Origin: Pseudotabrizicola sp051200875
GTDB lineage: Bacteria > Pseudomonadota > Alphaproteobacteria > Rhodobacterales > Rhodobacteraceae
Assembly: GCF_051200875.1 (NCBI RefSeq)
Contig: NZ_CP195191.1
Span: 434,001 to 498,000 of the forward strand
Reading direction: 5' to 3'
Length of the DNA stretch: 64,000 nt
Shown here piece after piece: positions 52,351-60,951 of this stretch; positions within the stretch are counted from its first letter, which is position 1; every line of letters begins with the position of its first letter. The notes under the pieces are model-generated. The model was not told the origin of the DNA and searched no databases. It saw nothing but the letters and a program-made list of their open reading frames with translations. The position numbers and the translations under genes are program-made.

Positions 52351-54159
52351 GTGACACGCGAAATCAGGACGATATTCGAACAAGGTCGGCTGGAGTTGGT
52401 GCTTGAGGCCGGACGGTTAGCGGCAGACTTTCTGGCTCGGCAAGAAATGCGGGCTGCTCTGTTCGAGGCGATTTCATCACGTCCTGCCGACGTCACATCG
52501 ATCTTACTGCGCGCGAGTATTGCTGCTGGCTTTTCGGGCACGCCATTGCCCTTGCCCCAGGATGATGATTTTCCAACCGTTGCAGATCTTTGCGCCCAGA
52601 TAGATGCTTGTTCTGTTCCCGTAGCTGTTCTCGTTGAGGGGCCAGTAAACGGGCGTGGTGTTGAGCTTTTCCTTGCCGCGCACATGCGCCTTGCGTCCTC
52701 ACGCGCGTCTTTTTCCTTTGCAGCCATTGCGGCGGGGCGATTGCCGGGAAGCCGGGCTACTCTTCGCCTTGCCCGATCCGTTGGTGCAGAGCAGGCGCTT
52801 CGTGTCATGCAGATTGCTCAGCGCGTTTCAGCGGCCGAGGCTCTGGCAATTGGTCTCGTTGATCGCGTCTATGATCAGCCTCAGACGGATGATGTTTTGA
52901 CAGCCGCGCGCCTTGCCGTGGCCGGCCTAGATTCGCCAAGGCCAAGTCTTGATCGGGAAGAGGGCTTACGCGACGGACGTGGTTTCTTGCGCGCCATTGC
53001 TGATCAGCGCAACAATAAGGGGGCAATTCGGTTGCCAGCCGAGAAAGCTCTTCTTGACTGCGTTGAAGCCGCCCTCTTGTTGCCAAAAGCGCAGGCTCAG
53101 GAATTCGTCGCTGAACGTGAGGAAGAGATCGGAAGGTCCGCTGAAGCAGCGGCGCTGACCCATATACTTCGCGCTGAAATCAACGCTTCTGCCGTTCCCG
53201 ATGGTCTATCTGCGTTTGAGCCGAGTCGTGTGAGGCATCTAGGTGTATCAGGAGCGGAGCCGTCTTTTCTCGGGCTCGTCCTCACGGGATTATCCAAGGG
53301 CGTTTCGGTCACCGTGATGGACCCGACACGCGACCGACTGGTGAGTTTTCTGGAGCGCGTTGCCGCGCGCCAAGAAGCGGCAGTTCAATCGGGTCAAATG
53401 ACCAGCGCCCAACGAGATGCGGACTGGGCGCGGCTTTCTCCTGTTCTTGATCCGGCCGCGTTGGCAACGTCCGATCTTATTCTTGCCTCGACTGCGACGG
53501 TTGGCCTGCCGCAGAGCAAAACACTTCCCGTTTTGATGTTGGGTAGGGGGGATCTGCCCGCAACGGCATTCCGGCTGGTTCTGACCGGGCGAATGGCTGA
53601 ATTGGGTCTGCCATCTTCGACGCCGGGGTCAGTTGTTCATACTGCTTGGGCATTCCTGCGTCGGATGGGGTTGCATGTTGTCGTCACCGGGCAACAGGCC
53701 CAATCCGGCATAGCGGGGCGCTTAAACAACGCTGCGGCTGCGTCCATTCACGCGATGATGGGAATGGGCGTAAGACCAAACGCTATCAGAGAGGCCCTTA
53801 CCCATTTTGGGCAGCGACCGCCTGTTTTGGAACCCATTGCAGACGTTATCCCGCGCGAAATGTCATCCGACGAGATCGTAACGCGATGGCTTGCGGCGCT
53901 TGCCAATGAGGGAGCACGCCTGATGCAGGCAGGGGTGACCAAGTCAGCCAGCGACATTGATCTTGTGGCTGTGGCGGGACTTGGATTCCCTCGGTTCCGA
54001 GGCGGACCCATGCATCAGGCCGATGTCACGGGCACGATGATCCTACGCCGCAATCTTACGGCATGGTCAAATGATGCTCCGGTTTGGGCGCCAGTTGGCG
54101 AATTGGACGCTTTGGTTTCCGTTGGCCGTGGCTTCGCTGGTGCCGTTACGCCAGAATGA
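52351..54159 (+). CDS. FadJ-like protein with degraded active sites
   Basis: A 602-residue protein with the outline of a fused enoyl-CoA hydratase/3-hydroxyacyl-CoA dehydrogenase. The N-terminal crotonase part keeps one glutamate (NGRGVELFLAAH) but the second is lost: the usual P-E before LG..PG.GG reads FAAIAAGRLPGSRATLRL. In the dehydrogenase part the coenzyme motif G-x-G-x-x-G is replaced by LGVSGAEPSFLG and the catalytic H-F-F-S-P segment is missing. The C-terminal FRGGPMHQAD segment is retained. The frame is intact, so it is probably a functional pseudoenzyme or an enzyme with changed chemistry. The start is uncertain: GTG at 52351 (AAGG site) or TTG at 52324. Confidence 0.8.
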   Translation: MTREIRTIFEQGRLELVLEAGRLAADFLARQEMRAALFEAISSRPADVTSILLRASIAAGFSGTPLPLPQDDDFPTVADLCAQIDACSVPVAVLVEGPVNGRGVELFLAAHMRLASSRASFSFAAIAAGRLPGSRATLRLARSVGAEQALRVMQIAQRVSAAEALAIGLVDRVYDQPQTDDVLTAARLAVAGLDSPRPSLDREEGLRDGRGFLRAIADQRNNKGAIRLPAEKALLDCVEAALLLPKAQAQEFVAEREEEIGRSAEAAALTHILRAEINASAVPDGLSAFEPSRVRHLGVSGAEPSFLGLVLTGLSKGVSVTVMDPTRDRLVSFLERVAARQEAAVQSGQMTSAQRDADWARLSPVLDPAALATSDLILASTATVGLPQSKTLPVLMLGRGDLPATAFRLVLTGRMAELGLPSSTPGSVVHTAWAFLRRMGLHVVVTGQQAQSGIAGRLNNAAAASIHAMMGMGVRPNAIREALTHFGQRPPVLEPIADVIPREMSSDEIVTRWLAALANEGARLMQAGVTKSASDIDLVAVAGLGFPRFRGGPMHQADVTGTMILRRNLTAWSNDAPVWAPVGELDALVSVGRGFAGAVTPE

Positions 54160-54361
54160 CGCCGACAATTACCGCCATCAGCCCCAATCCGGAAACGGCC
54201 AAAGCCCCTAGGTTCAGTGCGACAACCTTTTGCAACTGAGCCTTGATCTGATCGTCAGGCAGGCCTGAATTCTTGGCGCGCATGGCCAAAACGATGCACC
54301 AGACCAATGCGATCACACCGACCATTGTCAAAGCGGCTCCGATCCAGATCAGCATTTCCAT
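54146..54361 (-). CDS. Small two-helix membrane protein
   Basis: A 71-residue hydrophobic protein with two membrane segments (about residues 3-25 and 48-70) and a short polar loop (RAKNSGLPDDQIKAQLQKV). ATG at 54361 has a GAGG site. It is convergent with the FadJ-like gene, overlapping its stop by 14 bp. No family recognised. Confidence 0.7.
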   Translation of the reverse strand: MEMLIWIGAALTMVGVIALVWCIVLAMRAKNSGLPDDQIKAQLQKVVALNLGALAVSGLGLMAVIVGVILA

Positions 54362-54486
54362 GTCTTGCCTCATTCCTGTGACCTTTGCCGCCTAACCTTT
54401 GTTGGCTTTGGGCGCAAGTCTTGAACCCCTGCGTTCGGCAAGCTAGGGAGAAGCAACCCGAAATCGAAATGCAAGGTGAGGCATAA

Positions 54487-54741
54487 ATGAGCGACTCGAC
54501 CGACGCCTATAACGTCACCGCCGATGAGTTGCGCCAGTTCATAGAACGGGCGGAGCAGCTTGCCGCGGAAAAGAAAGACATCGCCGAGCAAGAAAAAGAA
54601 CTGTTCGCAGAAGCCAAGGGCCGGGGCTATGACACCAAAGTCATGCGGAAGGTTATTGCCCTGCGTAAGCGCAAGCCTGATGAGATTGCCGAGGAAGAGG
54701 CGGTTCTGGACATGTATAAAGCCGCACTCGGGATGGCGTAA
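54487..54741 (+). CDS. GapR-like nucleoid protein (DUF2312)
   Basis: An 84-residue helical, highly charged protein. YNVTADELRQFIERAEQLAAEKKDIAEQEKELFAEAKGRGYDTKVMRKVIALRKRKPDE matches the DUF2312/GapR family, which encircles overtwisted DNA ahead of replication and transcription machinery. It is near-universal in alphaproteobacteria. It is monocistronic, with its own terminator. Confidence 0.93.
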   Translation: MSDSTDAYNVTADELRQFIERAEQLAAEKKDIAEQEKELFAEAKGRGYDTKVMRKVIALRKRKPDEIAEEEAVLDMYKAALGMA

Positions 54742-54762
54742 CCCCCCCCCGAACTGTAATTC

Positions 54763-54799
54763 AAAAGGCTGGTATCCAACATTGGACGCCAGCCTTTTT
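54763..54799 (+). terminator. Rho-independent terminator of the GapR-like gene
   Basis: AGGCTGG pairs with CCAGCCT, with a second inner stem TCCAA/TTGGA, followed by five T residues. A run of nine C residues (54742-54750) lies between the stop codon and the hairpin. Confidence 0.88.
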
Positions 54800-54808
54800 C
54801 ATGATTAT

Positions 54809-55681
54809 TCACGGGGAAATGAAGGTAACGCCTGGCATTGATCGAATGCGTTGAATATCGGTGTGATAGGCCGAAGTCAGAGCGGAAATTGTATCTTCCG
54901 TCCAGCCCGGGAGCTCTACTTCCATCTCGATGCGCTCGGGAAGCGCAAATTTATCCAGGAATGCTGAAACGACGCGACGACGTTGGACGGGGCTGGAAAT
55001 GGAGTGTTCCGCCAGATAGGCCTGCATACGGGTCAGGCCTTCGGGGGCCATGATAGAGGACAAGTTCTCGTCGTTATCCTGAAGCCTTGTTCCTGGCGCG
55101 TGGCCGGATACGGCCTGCAGGACCTCTGGCCAGATCAAAGGCGTGTCTTCATCGCACCAGACTGTGAATGGGACATCTGGATTGAGTTGAAGAACATCTT
55201 CAATCACATCCGACCAGTGTAACAGCAAGGGGTCGGCACCTTGCATGAATTGCTCGTAAGACTTGTCCCGCTGTTTTGAATAAAGTTCTGGCAGGAAAGT
55301 TGCCGGATTGCGAATTGCCAAATGGAACTCAGCTTCGATTTCAGGAAAAATTTGCGTGAACGCCCGAACACGCTCGGCGGCGGCCGGGTATAATTTGTCC
55401 TTCAGCACCCACTGGGGAAAAGAAAGAAAGTTCTCCCAGCTCAGGATCAGGCGATTGGCGCGATCTTCCTCCATGATCTGTTCCAAGACCAAGGCCTGGG
55501 TATCACGACTGGCGGCCGCGCCCTTCAAGGTAATGGCCGTATCGCGCAATAGGGCGCGATAGCGTGCAGGCAATGGAACGACGATGCCTTGTTGTCCCAA
55601 AGGCTCACGGTTTTTCAGCAAACACCGAAGAAGTCGTTCGTCGTCCGTGCAATGGGCGCCAAGGTGATAGACTATGCGCAT
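54809..55681 (-). CDS. Sulfotransferase-like protein of unknown specificity
   Basis: A 290-residue soluble protein. MRIVYHLGAHCTDDERLLRCLLKNREPLGQQGI resembles the start of uncharacterised P-loop sulfotransferase-like proteins, and AEFHLAIRNPATFLPELYSKQ may be the 3'-phosphate-binding segment (R-N-P). The classic P-loop lysine is not evident, so activity is uncertain. ATG at 55681 has a GAGAG site; the upstream part of the frame looks non-coding. It is divergent from the ABC permease gene. Confidence 0.6.
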   Translation of the reverse strand: MRIVYHLGAHCTDDERLLRCLLKNREPLGQQGIVVPLPARYRALLRDTAITLKGAAASRDTQALVLEQIMEEDRANRLILSWENFLSFPQWVLKDKLYPAAAERVRAFTQIFPEIEAEFHLAIRNPATFLPELYSKQRDKSYEQFMQGADPLLLHWSDVIEDVLQLNPDVPFTVWCDEDTPLIWPEVLQAVSGHAPGTRLQDNDENLSSIMAPEGLTRMQAYLAEHSISSPVQRRRVVSAFLDKFALPERIEMEVELPGWTEDTISALTSAYHTDIQRIRSMPGVTFISP

Positions 55682-55835
55682 CGACTGCTCTCTTTTATCT
55701 TTTGGCGAACTATACGTCGTTTCGGGCAAAGGAAAACGGTTCACCGTAAGAAAATGGGGGCGTGGATCCTTCCTGCCACGATGAAAAACTTGGGGCTTTC
55801 TGGACAGGCATAATGGTCGCGTGTAAGAGATCTTT

Positions 55836-57500
55836 ATGGCTGACCAAAATACTCAAGTTCCTGTTGGATCAACACGGCATCGCCTGTTCGCGATGGACCG
55901 TTGGACGGTGGGCGCGGTGCTGATTGCGATTGTCGTCTTGGCGCCCATGCTTTCGGTCTTCTGGTTAGCCCTGCACCCAACCGAGAATATCTGGCCTCAT
56001 CTCCTTGCGACCGTCCTGCCGCGCTATTTGGAAGACACCCTGATCCTGATGGCAGGTGTCGCCGCGTTGACGGCCGCGGTTGGCACTGGGGCCGCTTGGC
56101 TGACGACAATGTATCGTTTTCCCGGTCAACGTTGGCTGGATTTCGCCCTCCTGTTTCCGATGGCTATTCCAGCTTATGTCGGGTCGTATGCCTTGGTGGA
56201 TGTTTTGCAATATTCGGGGCCCATTCAAACGCTTCTGCGCGATTTGATGGGCTGGCAAAGTGCGAAGGATTATTGGTTCCCTGAAATTCGTTCACTGAGC
56301 ATGGCCGTTATCGTACTGTCCGCAGCTCTTTACCCTTATGTCTATCTTTTGGCCCGCGCGGCTTTTCGGGAACAGTCGGGTTGTTCGTACGAGGTGGCCA
56401 GAGCCTTGGGATGTGGCCCTTACGGTGTATTTTGGCGCGTTGGCCTTCCTCTCGCGCGCCCGGCTATCGCGGCTGGCGTTGCACTTGCGTTAATGGAGAC
56501 GGTGGCTGACTATGGCACCGTTACATATTTCAACGTTCAAACGCTCACGACCGGTATCTTCTCAACTTGGCTGAATGGCAACAATGCCGGAGGGGCAGCC
56601 CAGATTGCCTGTGTTGTGCTTGTTGTTATCTTTGGACTCGTCGCGGTTGAGCGCATAGGGCGTCGAAACGCACGGTTTCACAGACCCAGCCGCTCGTCTC
56701 GCCCAGTTGAGGCTCATCACCTGCACGGAGTTCGCGGGTGGGTCGCCTTTCTGCTTTGTATGGTGCCGTTTACGATCGGCTTCCTCGTGCCCGTAGTTGT
56801 AATGACGTGGCACGGGCTTCGGAAGCCAGAAGCGTGGCTGTCAGCAGACCTGTTCTCGGCGTTTTTCAATACGTTGATCACTGGTGGTGCCGCAGCCGCC
56901 ATCACCGTTCTGGCCGCGATCTTCCTTGTCTATGGCATAAGAATGACTGGGCACCAATCCGCGCGTTTCCTGATGCCACTGACGACGTTGGGCTACGCGG
57001 CGCCGGGAGCTGTTCTGGCAGTCGGAATACTGATCCCTCTTGCTCAACTTGACCATTGGCAGGCGGATACAATTCTTGCATTTACCGGATGGGATCCGGG
57101 ACTGGTTCTGACCGGCACCGCCTTTGCATTGGTTATCGCATATTCCGTGCGTTTCTTTGGGGTCGCCCAAGGGGCCGTGGATGCGGCCTATGGCCGAATC
57201 TCTCCTTCGCTTCCGTTGGCTGCGCGGTCCTTGGGGCGGGGGCCGGGGGGAACGCTGCGCGCAGTTCATCTTCCATTGATGCGCGCATCGGTGCTGACCG
57301 CGCTTTTGATAGTATTTGTGGATTGCGTCAAAGAGCTGCCCGCGACACTTCTTTTACGCCCGTTCAACTATAATACCCTTTCCACGCGTGTTTTCGAACT
57401 CGCAAGCCTCGAGCGTTTAAGTGAAGCAGCGCCAGCGGCACTGGTTGTGATGGCGGTCGGGCTGTCAGCTGTCGGACTTCTCGCACGAACAAATCGTTGA
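55836..57500 (+). CDS. Ferric-type ABC transporter permease, fused two-domain form
   Basis: A 554-residue membrane protein with 12 or so hydrophobic segments in two binding-protein-dependent permease halves. The EAA-type cytoplasmic loops are visible (YEVARALGCGPYGVFWRVGLPLARPAI and ARSLGRGPGGTLRAVHLPLMRAS). This is the FbpB/SfuB layout of Fe3+ importers. No binding protein or ATPase gene is adjacent, so its partners must be encoded elsewhere. It is followed by tRNA-Thr. Confidence 0.9.
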   Translation: MADQNTQVPVGSTRHRLFAMDRWTVGAVLIAIVVLAPMLSVFWLALHPTENIWPHLLATVLPRYLEDTLILMAGVAALTAAVGTGAAWLTTMYRFPGQRWLDFALLFPMAIPAYVGSYALVDVLQYSGPIQTLLRDLMGWQSAKDYWFPEIRSLSMAVIVLSAALYPYVYLLARAAFREQSGCSYEVARALGCGPYGVFWRVGLPLARPAIAAGVALALMETVADYGTVTYFNVQTLTTGIFSTWLNGNNAGGAAQIACVVLVVIFGLVAVERIGRRNARFHRPSRSSRPVEAHHLHGVRGWVAFLLCMVPFTIGFLVPVVVMTWHGLRKPEAWLSADLFSAFFNTLITGGAAAAITVLAAIFLVYGIRMTGHQSARFLMPLTTLGYAAPGAVLAVGILIPLAQLDHWQADTILAFTGWDPGLVLTGTAFALVIAYSVRFFGVAQGAVDAAYGRISPSLPLAARSLGRGPGGTLRAVHLPLMRASVLTALLIVFVDCVKELPATLLLRPFNYNTLSTRVFELASLERLSEAAPAALVVMAVGLSAVGLLARTNR

Positions 57501-57541
57501 GCCCTTGCACCCCGCCGCACAGAACGCTATCTGGGGATTGG

Positions 57542-57617
57542 GCCTCTATAGCTCAGCTGGTAGAGCACCTGATTTGTAATCAGGGGGTCGGGGGTTCGAG
57601 CCCCTCTGGGGGCACCA
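57542..57617 (+). tRNA. tRNA-Thr (anticodon UGU)
   Basis: A 76-nt cloverleaf including an encoded CCA end. The acceptor GCCTCTA pairs with TGGGGGC, the D-arm has GCTCAGCTGGTAGAGC, the anticodon stem CCTGA/TCAGG encloses TTTGTAA with anticodon TGT, and the T-loop is TTCGAGC. It is the only tRNA gene seen in the window. Confidence 0.95.
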
Positions 57618-57678
57618 CCTAATCTCAAGACGGATGTTTCTTACGCCCCGCCGAATTTGGGCAGGGCGCGTGTATTGG

Positions 57679-58866
57679 TTAGGTTTCGCGCGATATGGCG
57701 TAGGCTGCCATTTCTTTGGCGAAGTCCTCGGCAGACTTGCCTTCACGCAGCGCATCGTGCAATCGCACCGCCTGCGTCTTTGGTGCCAGACCACCAACAG
57801 GAGGATCGCGGTCGAGGTTTGTGGGGAACGGGTATCCTTCAGCGCTTGCCGCGATTGCATTCGCGAGACCTGAGGTGCTTAGGCCGGGTACGCCCGCCAG
57901 AAGTACAGGGTAAAGGGCATTGACCATGCGGTCTCGGTTGACCGTCTCCATCGCGCGTCCAAAGGCTGATGATACTTGCAGCAAGTTTGCCATGCGCTGA
58001 ATATCGGTAGACTTGTTGTGCCCCGCTCCATGCATCAGGGCGGGATTGAAGAACAATGCGTCTCCTTTCCTTAGGGGAAGTTGGACGTAGTTTTGTGCGA
58101 AATAGTTTTGGAACTCTGGTCGCCCAAAAGCGAGATAGCCTTCGAAGAACGCCTGTGAATAGGGCAGCAACATGGTTGGGCCGCTTTCGACCGGCATGTC
58201 CCCATGCGCGACTGCGCCCTGAAGGGTCAAAACCGGCGAAACACCGTGGATATGCGCGGGATATGCCATCATCTGAGCCGGCTTCATGAAGCCCAGATGG
58301 TAGTCACGATGCGAGGTCTGAGCAGCGCCACCGGGGTTCACGCGGTTGACCTGAGCGGTCATCTGGTAGCCCACTCCAAGCCATGCTTCAGACGGAAGGG
58401 CGATTGCATCAGATGCGAAGTATCGGGCAAAGTTTTCCGGGTCGGCCAAGCAATGCTTCTCCAAAGAATTCCAGATCCGATCATTGGCGCCCGGCTTTGC
58501 AAAATGATCACCACCACCTGATTTCGTACGATGCTGATCATCTATGATCTGATTAAAGATCGCGGTGGCGCGATCAATGACGGAATGATCAGGCAGTGCG
58601 TCCTTGATCACGATGACGCCGGGACCAGAGGTGAACGCCTCGACCCATTCTGCCATAAGTTCCGATCTGGTTTGTCTGTCTTGTGCTGCCTCGCGAACGG
58701 TGCTGCCTTCGTAAATGAGCACATTTTGCACGATTTCCGAAGCAAATGGCCAATCGGCAGGATTGGCAGTTTGGCTGACCAGTCTTGCGAATTCTTCGAA
58801 AGTGCCGCTTTCGCTGTCGAGCCAAATCTTGTTGCGCCGGGCAGTGCGCAGGTACTGAGCGTCCAT
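57679..58866 (-). CDS. Phytanoyl-CoA dioxygenase family protein
   Basis: A 395-residue Fe(II)/2-oxoglutarate oxygenase. The metal triad is visible as H and D in TSHRDYHLGF and the distal H in NPALMHGAGHN. A 2-oxoglutarate-binding arginine is likely in the following QRMANLLQ. The substrate is unknown; family members hydroxylate lipids, small metabolites and natural products. ATG at 58866 has a GGAGG site; the in-frame upstream starts have none. It is convergent with the tRNA and divergent from a LacI-type regulator, which probably controls it. Confidence 0.87.
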   Translation of the reverse strand: MDAQYLRTARRNKIWLDSESGTFEEFARLVSQTANPADWPFASEIVQNVLIYEGSTVREAAQDRQTRSELMAEWVEAFTSGPGVIVIKDALPDHSVIDRATAIFNQIIDDQHRTKSGGGDHFAKPGANDRIWNSLEKHCLADPENFARYFASDAIALPSEAWLGVGYQMTAQVNRVNPGGAAQTSHRDYHLGFMKPAQMMAYPAHIHGVSPVLTLQGAVAHGDMPVESGPTMLLPYSQAFFEGYLAFGRPEFQNYFAQNYVQLPLRKGDALFFNPALMHGAGHNKSTDIQRMANLLQVSSAFGRAMETVNRDRMVNALYPVLLAGVPGLSTSGLANAIAASAEGYPFPTNLDRDPPVGGLAPKTQAVRLHDALREGKSAEDFAKEMAAYAISRET

Positions 58867-58931
58867 CTTGTCCTCCGACGACGAGATCATAGCAGCAATG
58901 ATGACAGGCATTTCCGATAAAGAGGGATAGA

Positions 58932-58952
58932 AAACACCTCAGAAACACCTCA
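58932..58952 (+). promoter_or_regulatory. 11-bp-spaced direct repeat between oxygenase and LacI gene
   Basis: AAACACCTCA occurs twice, separated by one base (58932-58941 and 58943-58952), in the 96-bp divergent gap. The 11-bp period puts both copies on the same face of the helix, so it may be an operator, though LacI-type regulators usually bind inverted repeats. Confidence 0.45.
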
Positions 58953-58962
58953 TGAATGGGTA

Positions 58963-59985
58963 ATGGCGCACCGGTTCTCACTAAAAGAAATTGCATTTCA
59001 GTCAGGGCTCAGTCTGGCCACGGTTGACCGGGTCTTGCACGGGCGTGAGGGCGTGCGAATTGGAACCAAGGCCCGCGTCATTTCCGCCATCGCAGAGTTG
59101 GAGCGACAACAGGCCGAAACGAGGATCACTGGAAGACGTATTGGCCTTGATGTTGTCATCGAGGCTCCCAAGCGGTTTGTTCAATCCGTTCGGCAAGCGT
59201 TTGAACATGAACTTCCCGCGATACGGCCTGTTGCGATGACCGCGCGATTTCACTTTGCAGAAAAAATGGAGATAGCCGACCTGGAGGCTATGCTTTCGGC
59301 CGTTCGCAAACGTGGAACCCACGGAGTGATTTTGAAAGCGCGCAATACTCCTCGGACAGCAGAACTTGCTCAAGGGCTGATGGCTTTAGGCATTCCTGTC
59401 GTCACATTGGTTACCGATATAGCTCCCCAATCCCGCCTTGCTTATGTCGGTATTGATAATCGTGTCGCAGGGTCCAATGCTGCTTATCTCTTGGGGAAAA
59501 TGACGCCCGACCGAGTGAAGGTGCTGGTCTCGCTCTCGTCACGGTCCTTTTCAGGTGAAGAAGACAGGGCAGAAGGATTTTCCAACCTGTTGAAGCGGGA
59601 TTTTCCACATCTGGAAATTGTTCGGGTCTCGGAAGGCGGCGGCGTTCATAGATCAACCTACGATCTTGCGCTTGCCGCACTTGCGGCAAATCCAGAACTG
59701 GACTGCGTCTACTCGATTGGTGGCGGTAATCGAGCGATTTTGCAGGCTTTTGCCGACTCTGCGCGCAGCTGCCGCGCCCTTGTTGCGCATGATCTTGATG
59801 CGGCGAACCGCGATCTTCTTCGGCAAAACCGAATTACCTTCTTGATACATCACGATCTGCGACAAGATGCCCGAGCCGCATGTCAGTGGGTTTTACGGCA
59901 TCATCGGATGCTGCCTGCCGATCTGGATATATCACCCAGTAGGATCATGCTGTTGACGCCGCAGGATAATCTTACCGGTCTGTAA
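58963..59985 (+). CDS. LacI-family transcriptional regulator
   Basis: A 340-residue regulator with an N-terminal HTH (FSLKEIAFQSGLSLATVDRVLHGREGVR) and a periplasmic-binding-protein-like effector domain (ARFHFAEKMEIADLEAMLSAV; GIPVVTLVTDIAPQSRLAYVGIDNRVAGSNAAYLL; VYSIGGGNRAIL). The effector domain resembles sugar- or cyclitol-responsive members. It is divergent from the oxygenase gene. Confidence 0.9.
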   Translation: MAHRFSLKEIAFQSGLSLATVDRVLHGREGVRIGTKARVISAIAELERQQAETRITGRRIGLDVVIEAPKRFVQSVRQAFEHELPAIRPVAMTARFHFAEKMEIADLEAMLSAVRKRGTHGVILKARNTPRTAELAQGLMALGIPVVTLVTDIAPQSRLAYVGIDNRVAGSNAAYLLGKMTPDRVKVLVSLSSRSFSGEEDRAEGFSNLLKRDFPHLEIVRVSEGGGVHRSTYDLALAALAANPELDCVYSIGGGNRAILQAFADSARSCRALVAHDLDAANRDLLRQNRITFLIHHDLRQDARAACQWVLRHHRMLPADLDISPSRIMLLTPQDNLTGL

Positions 59986-60003
59986 AAAGTTGTCGTTTCA
60001 GTC

Positions 60004-60025
60004 GTCTGCCTCGACAGACATTTTT
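60004..60025 (+). terminator. Probable terminator after the LacI gene
   Basis: A short stem GTCTG-N6-CAGAC is followed by ATTTTT, 19 bp after the stop codon. The stem is only 5 bp, so termination may be partial. Confidence 0.55.
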
Positions 60026-60125
60026 AGGGCCGCATGCTTGACGCTTAGTAGTTGCTGAAAAACGAAGCCGAAGCTAGACCGATCGAACGCCAGAAACACT
60101 GCAGGACCGTGTTTGACGTCGACCG

Positions 60126-60878
60126 ATGATCATCTCGCACTCGAAAAAATTCCTGTTTATCAAGCCGCGCAAAACGGCGGGTTCGTCGGTTGAACTGGCT
60201 TTGTCCCCGCTCTTGCAGCGCGGGGACTTGGCAACGCCAATTGCCCCAATAGAAGAAAAGCTGCGTCGCGCAGAGGATGGCGTCAAGGTCGAGCTTATCC
60301 GATACACAAGCTTGCTTTTCCCACGTCGTCTCCGCGACCATTCAACTTTGGAAAAGGCCGTTGCATGTTTCGGGCCTTCGATTTTGGGCTATTTCATCAT
60401 TTCAATGACGCGGAACCCGTGGGATCGCGCAGTTTCCCAATTTTTTTGGACCTTGCGGCGGTCAGATATCAAACACGCGGATTTTGACGATCAAAAACGA
60501 GCTTTCATTGATTACACTCAGAAATGGGGCCGTAGATCGTGGATAGACCCATTTTATGGCCGAAAGCGCCAGCGCACCGCGCACGCCACGGCGCAGTACT
60601 GCTATCAAGGCAAGCCGAGCGTTGATTTTTTCATTAGGTTCGAATTTCTCTCCCAAGACATGTCGACCTTGGGCGCGAAACTGGGCGAGCCAAGCCTAAA
60701 CGTGCCTGAAAATCGTCTTAAATCGCAACACCGAAACAAGCTTCGTCCTTGGTGGGAATTCTATGACGAACCCACCAAGGATATGATTGCCAGCGAGTGC
60801 TCTCAGGAAATCCAGATGTTTGGTTATGAGTTTTCCGACAAGCCGCCAGTACATGGCCCGTACATGGTACGAGCGTAA
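60126..60878 (+). CDS. Sulfotransferase family protein
   Basis: A 250-residue cytosolic sulfotransferase of the carbohydrate type (sulfotransfer family 2). The 5'-phosphosulfate loop is FIKPRKTAGSSVEL near residue 12 and the 3'-phosphate loop is MTRNPWDRAVSQFFW near residue 95. It would transfer sulfate from PAPS to a sugar or polysaccharide, possibly surface glycan. No glycan genes adjoin it. There is no clear ribosome site before the ATG, so expression or start is uncertain. Confidence 0.8.
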   Translation: MIISHSKKFLFIKPRKTAGSSVELALSPLLQRGDLATPIAPIEEKLRRAEDGVKVELIRYTSLLFPRRLRDHSTLEKAVACFGPSILGYFIISMTRNPWDRAVSQFFWTLRRSDIKHADFDDQKRAFIDYTQKWGRRSWIDPFYGRKRQRTAHATAQYCYQGKPSVDFFIRFEFLSQDMSTLGAKLGEPSLNVPENRLKSQHRNKLRPWWEFYDEPTKDMIASECSQEIQMFGYEFSDKPPVHGPYMVRA

Positions 60879-60951
60879 GCAGGGTTCTGACGAGATTGCA
60901 GGGCGGTTGCTTGCGGACCCCATATGTCCAAACACACCGGCCTTGCCAAAA

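Noticed and set aside
52324..54159. FadJ-like gene as a decaying pseudogene
   Set aside because: The frame is intact over 600 codons with normal codon use, so a conserved pseudoenzyme fits better.
57542..57617. tRNA-Thr as an attachment site of an integrated element
   Set aside because: No integrase gene and no second copy of the tRNA 3' end were seen in the window.
57546..57860. Minus-strand frame ending in a peptide read from the tRNA
   Set aside because: The C-terminal part is the complement of tRNA-Thr, a common false call.
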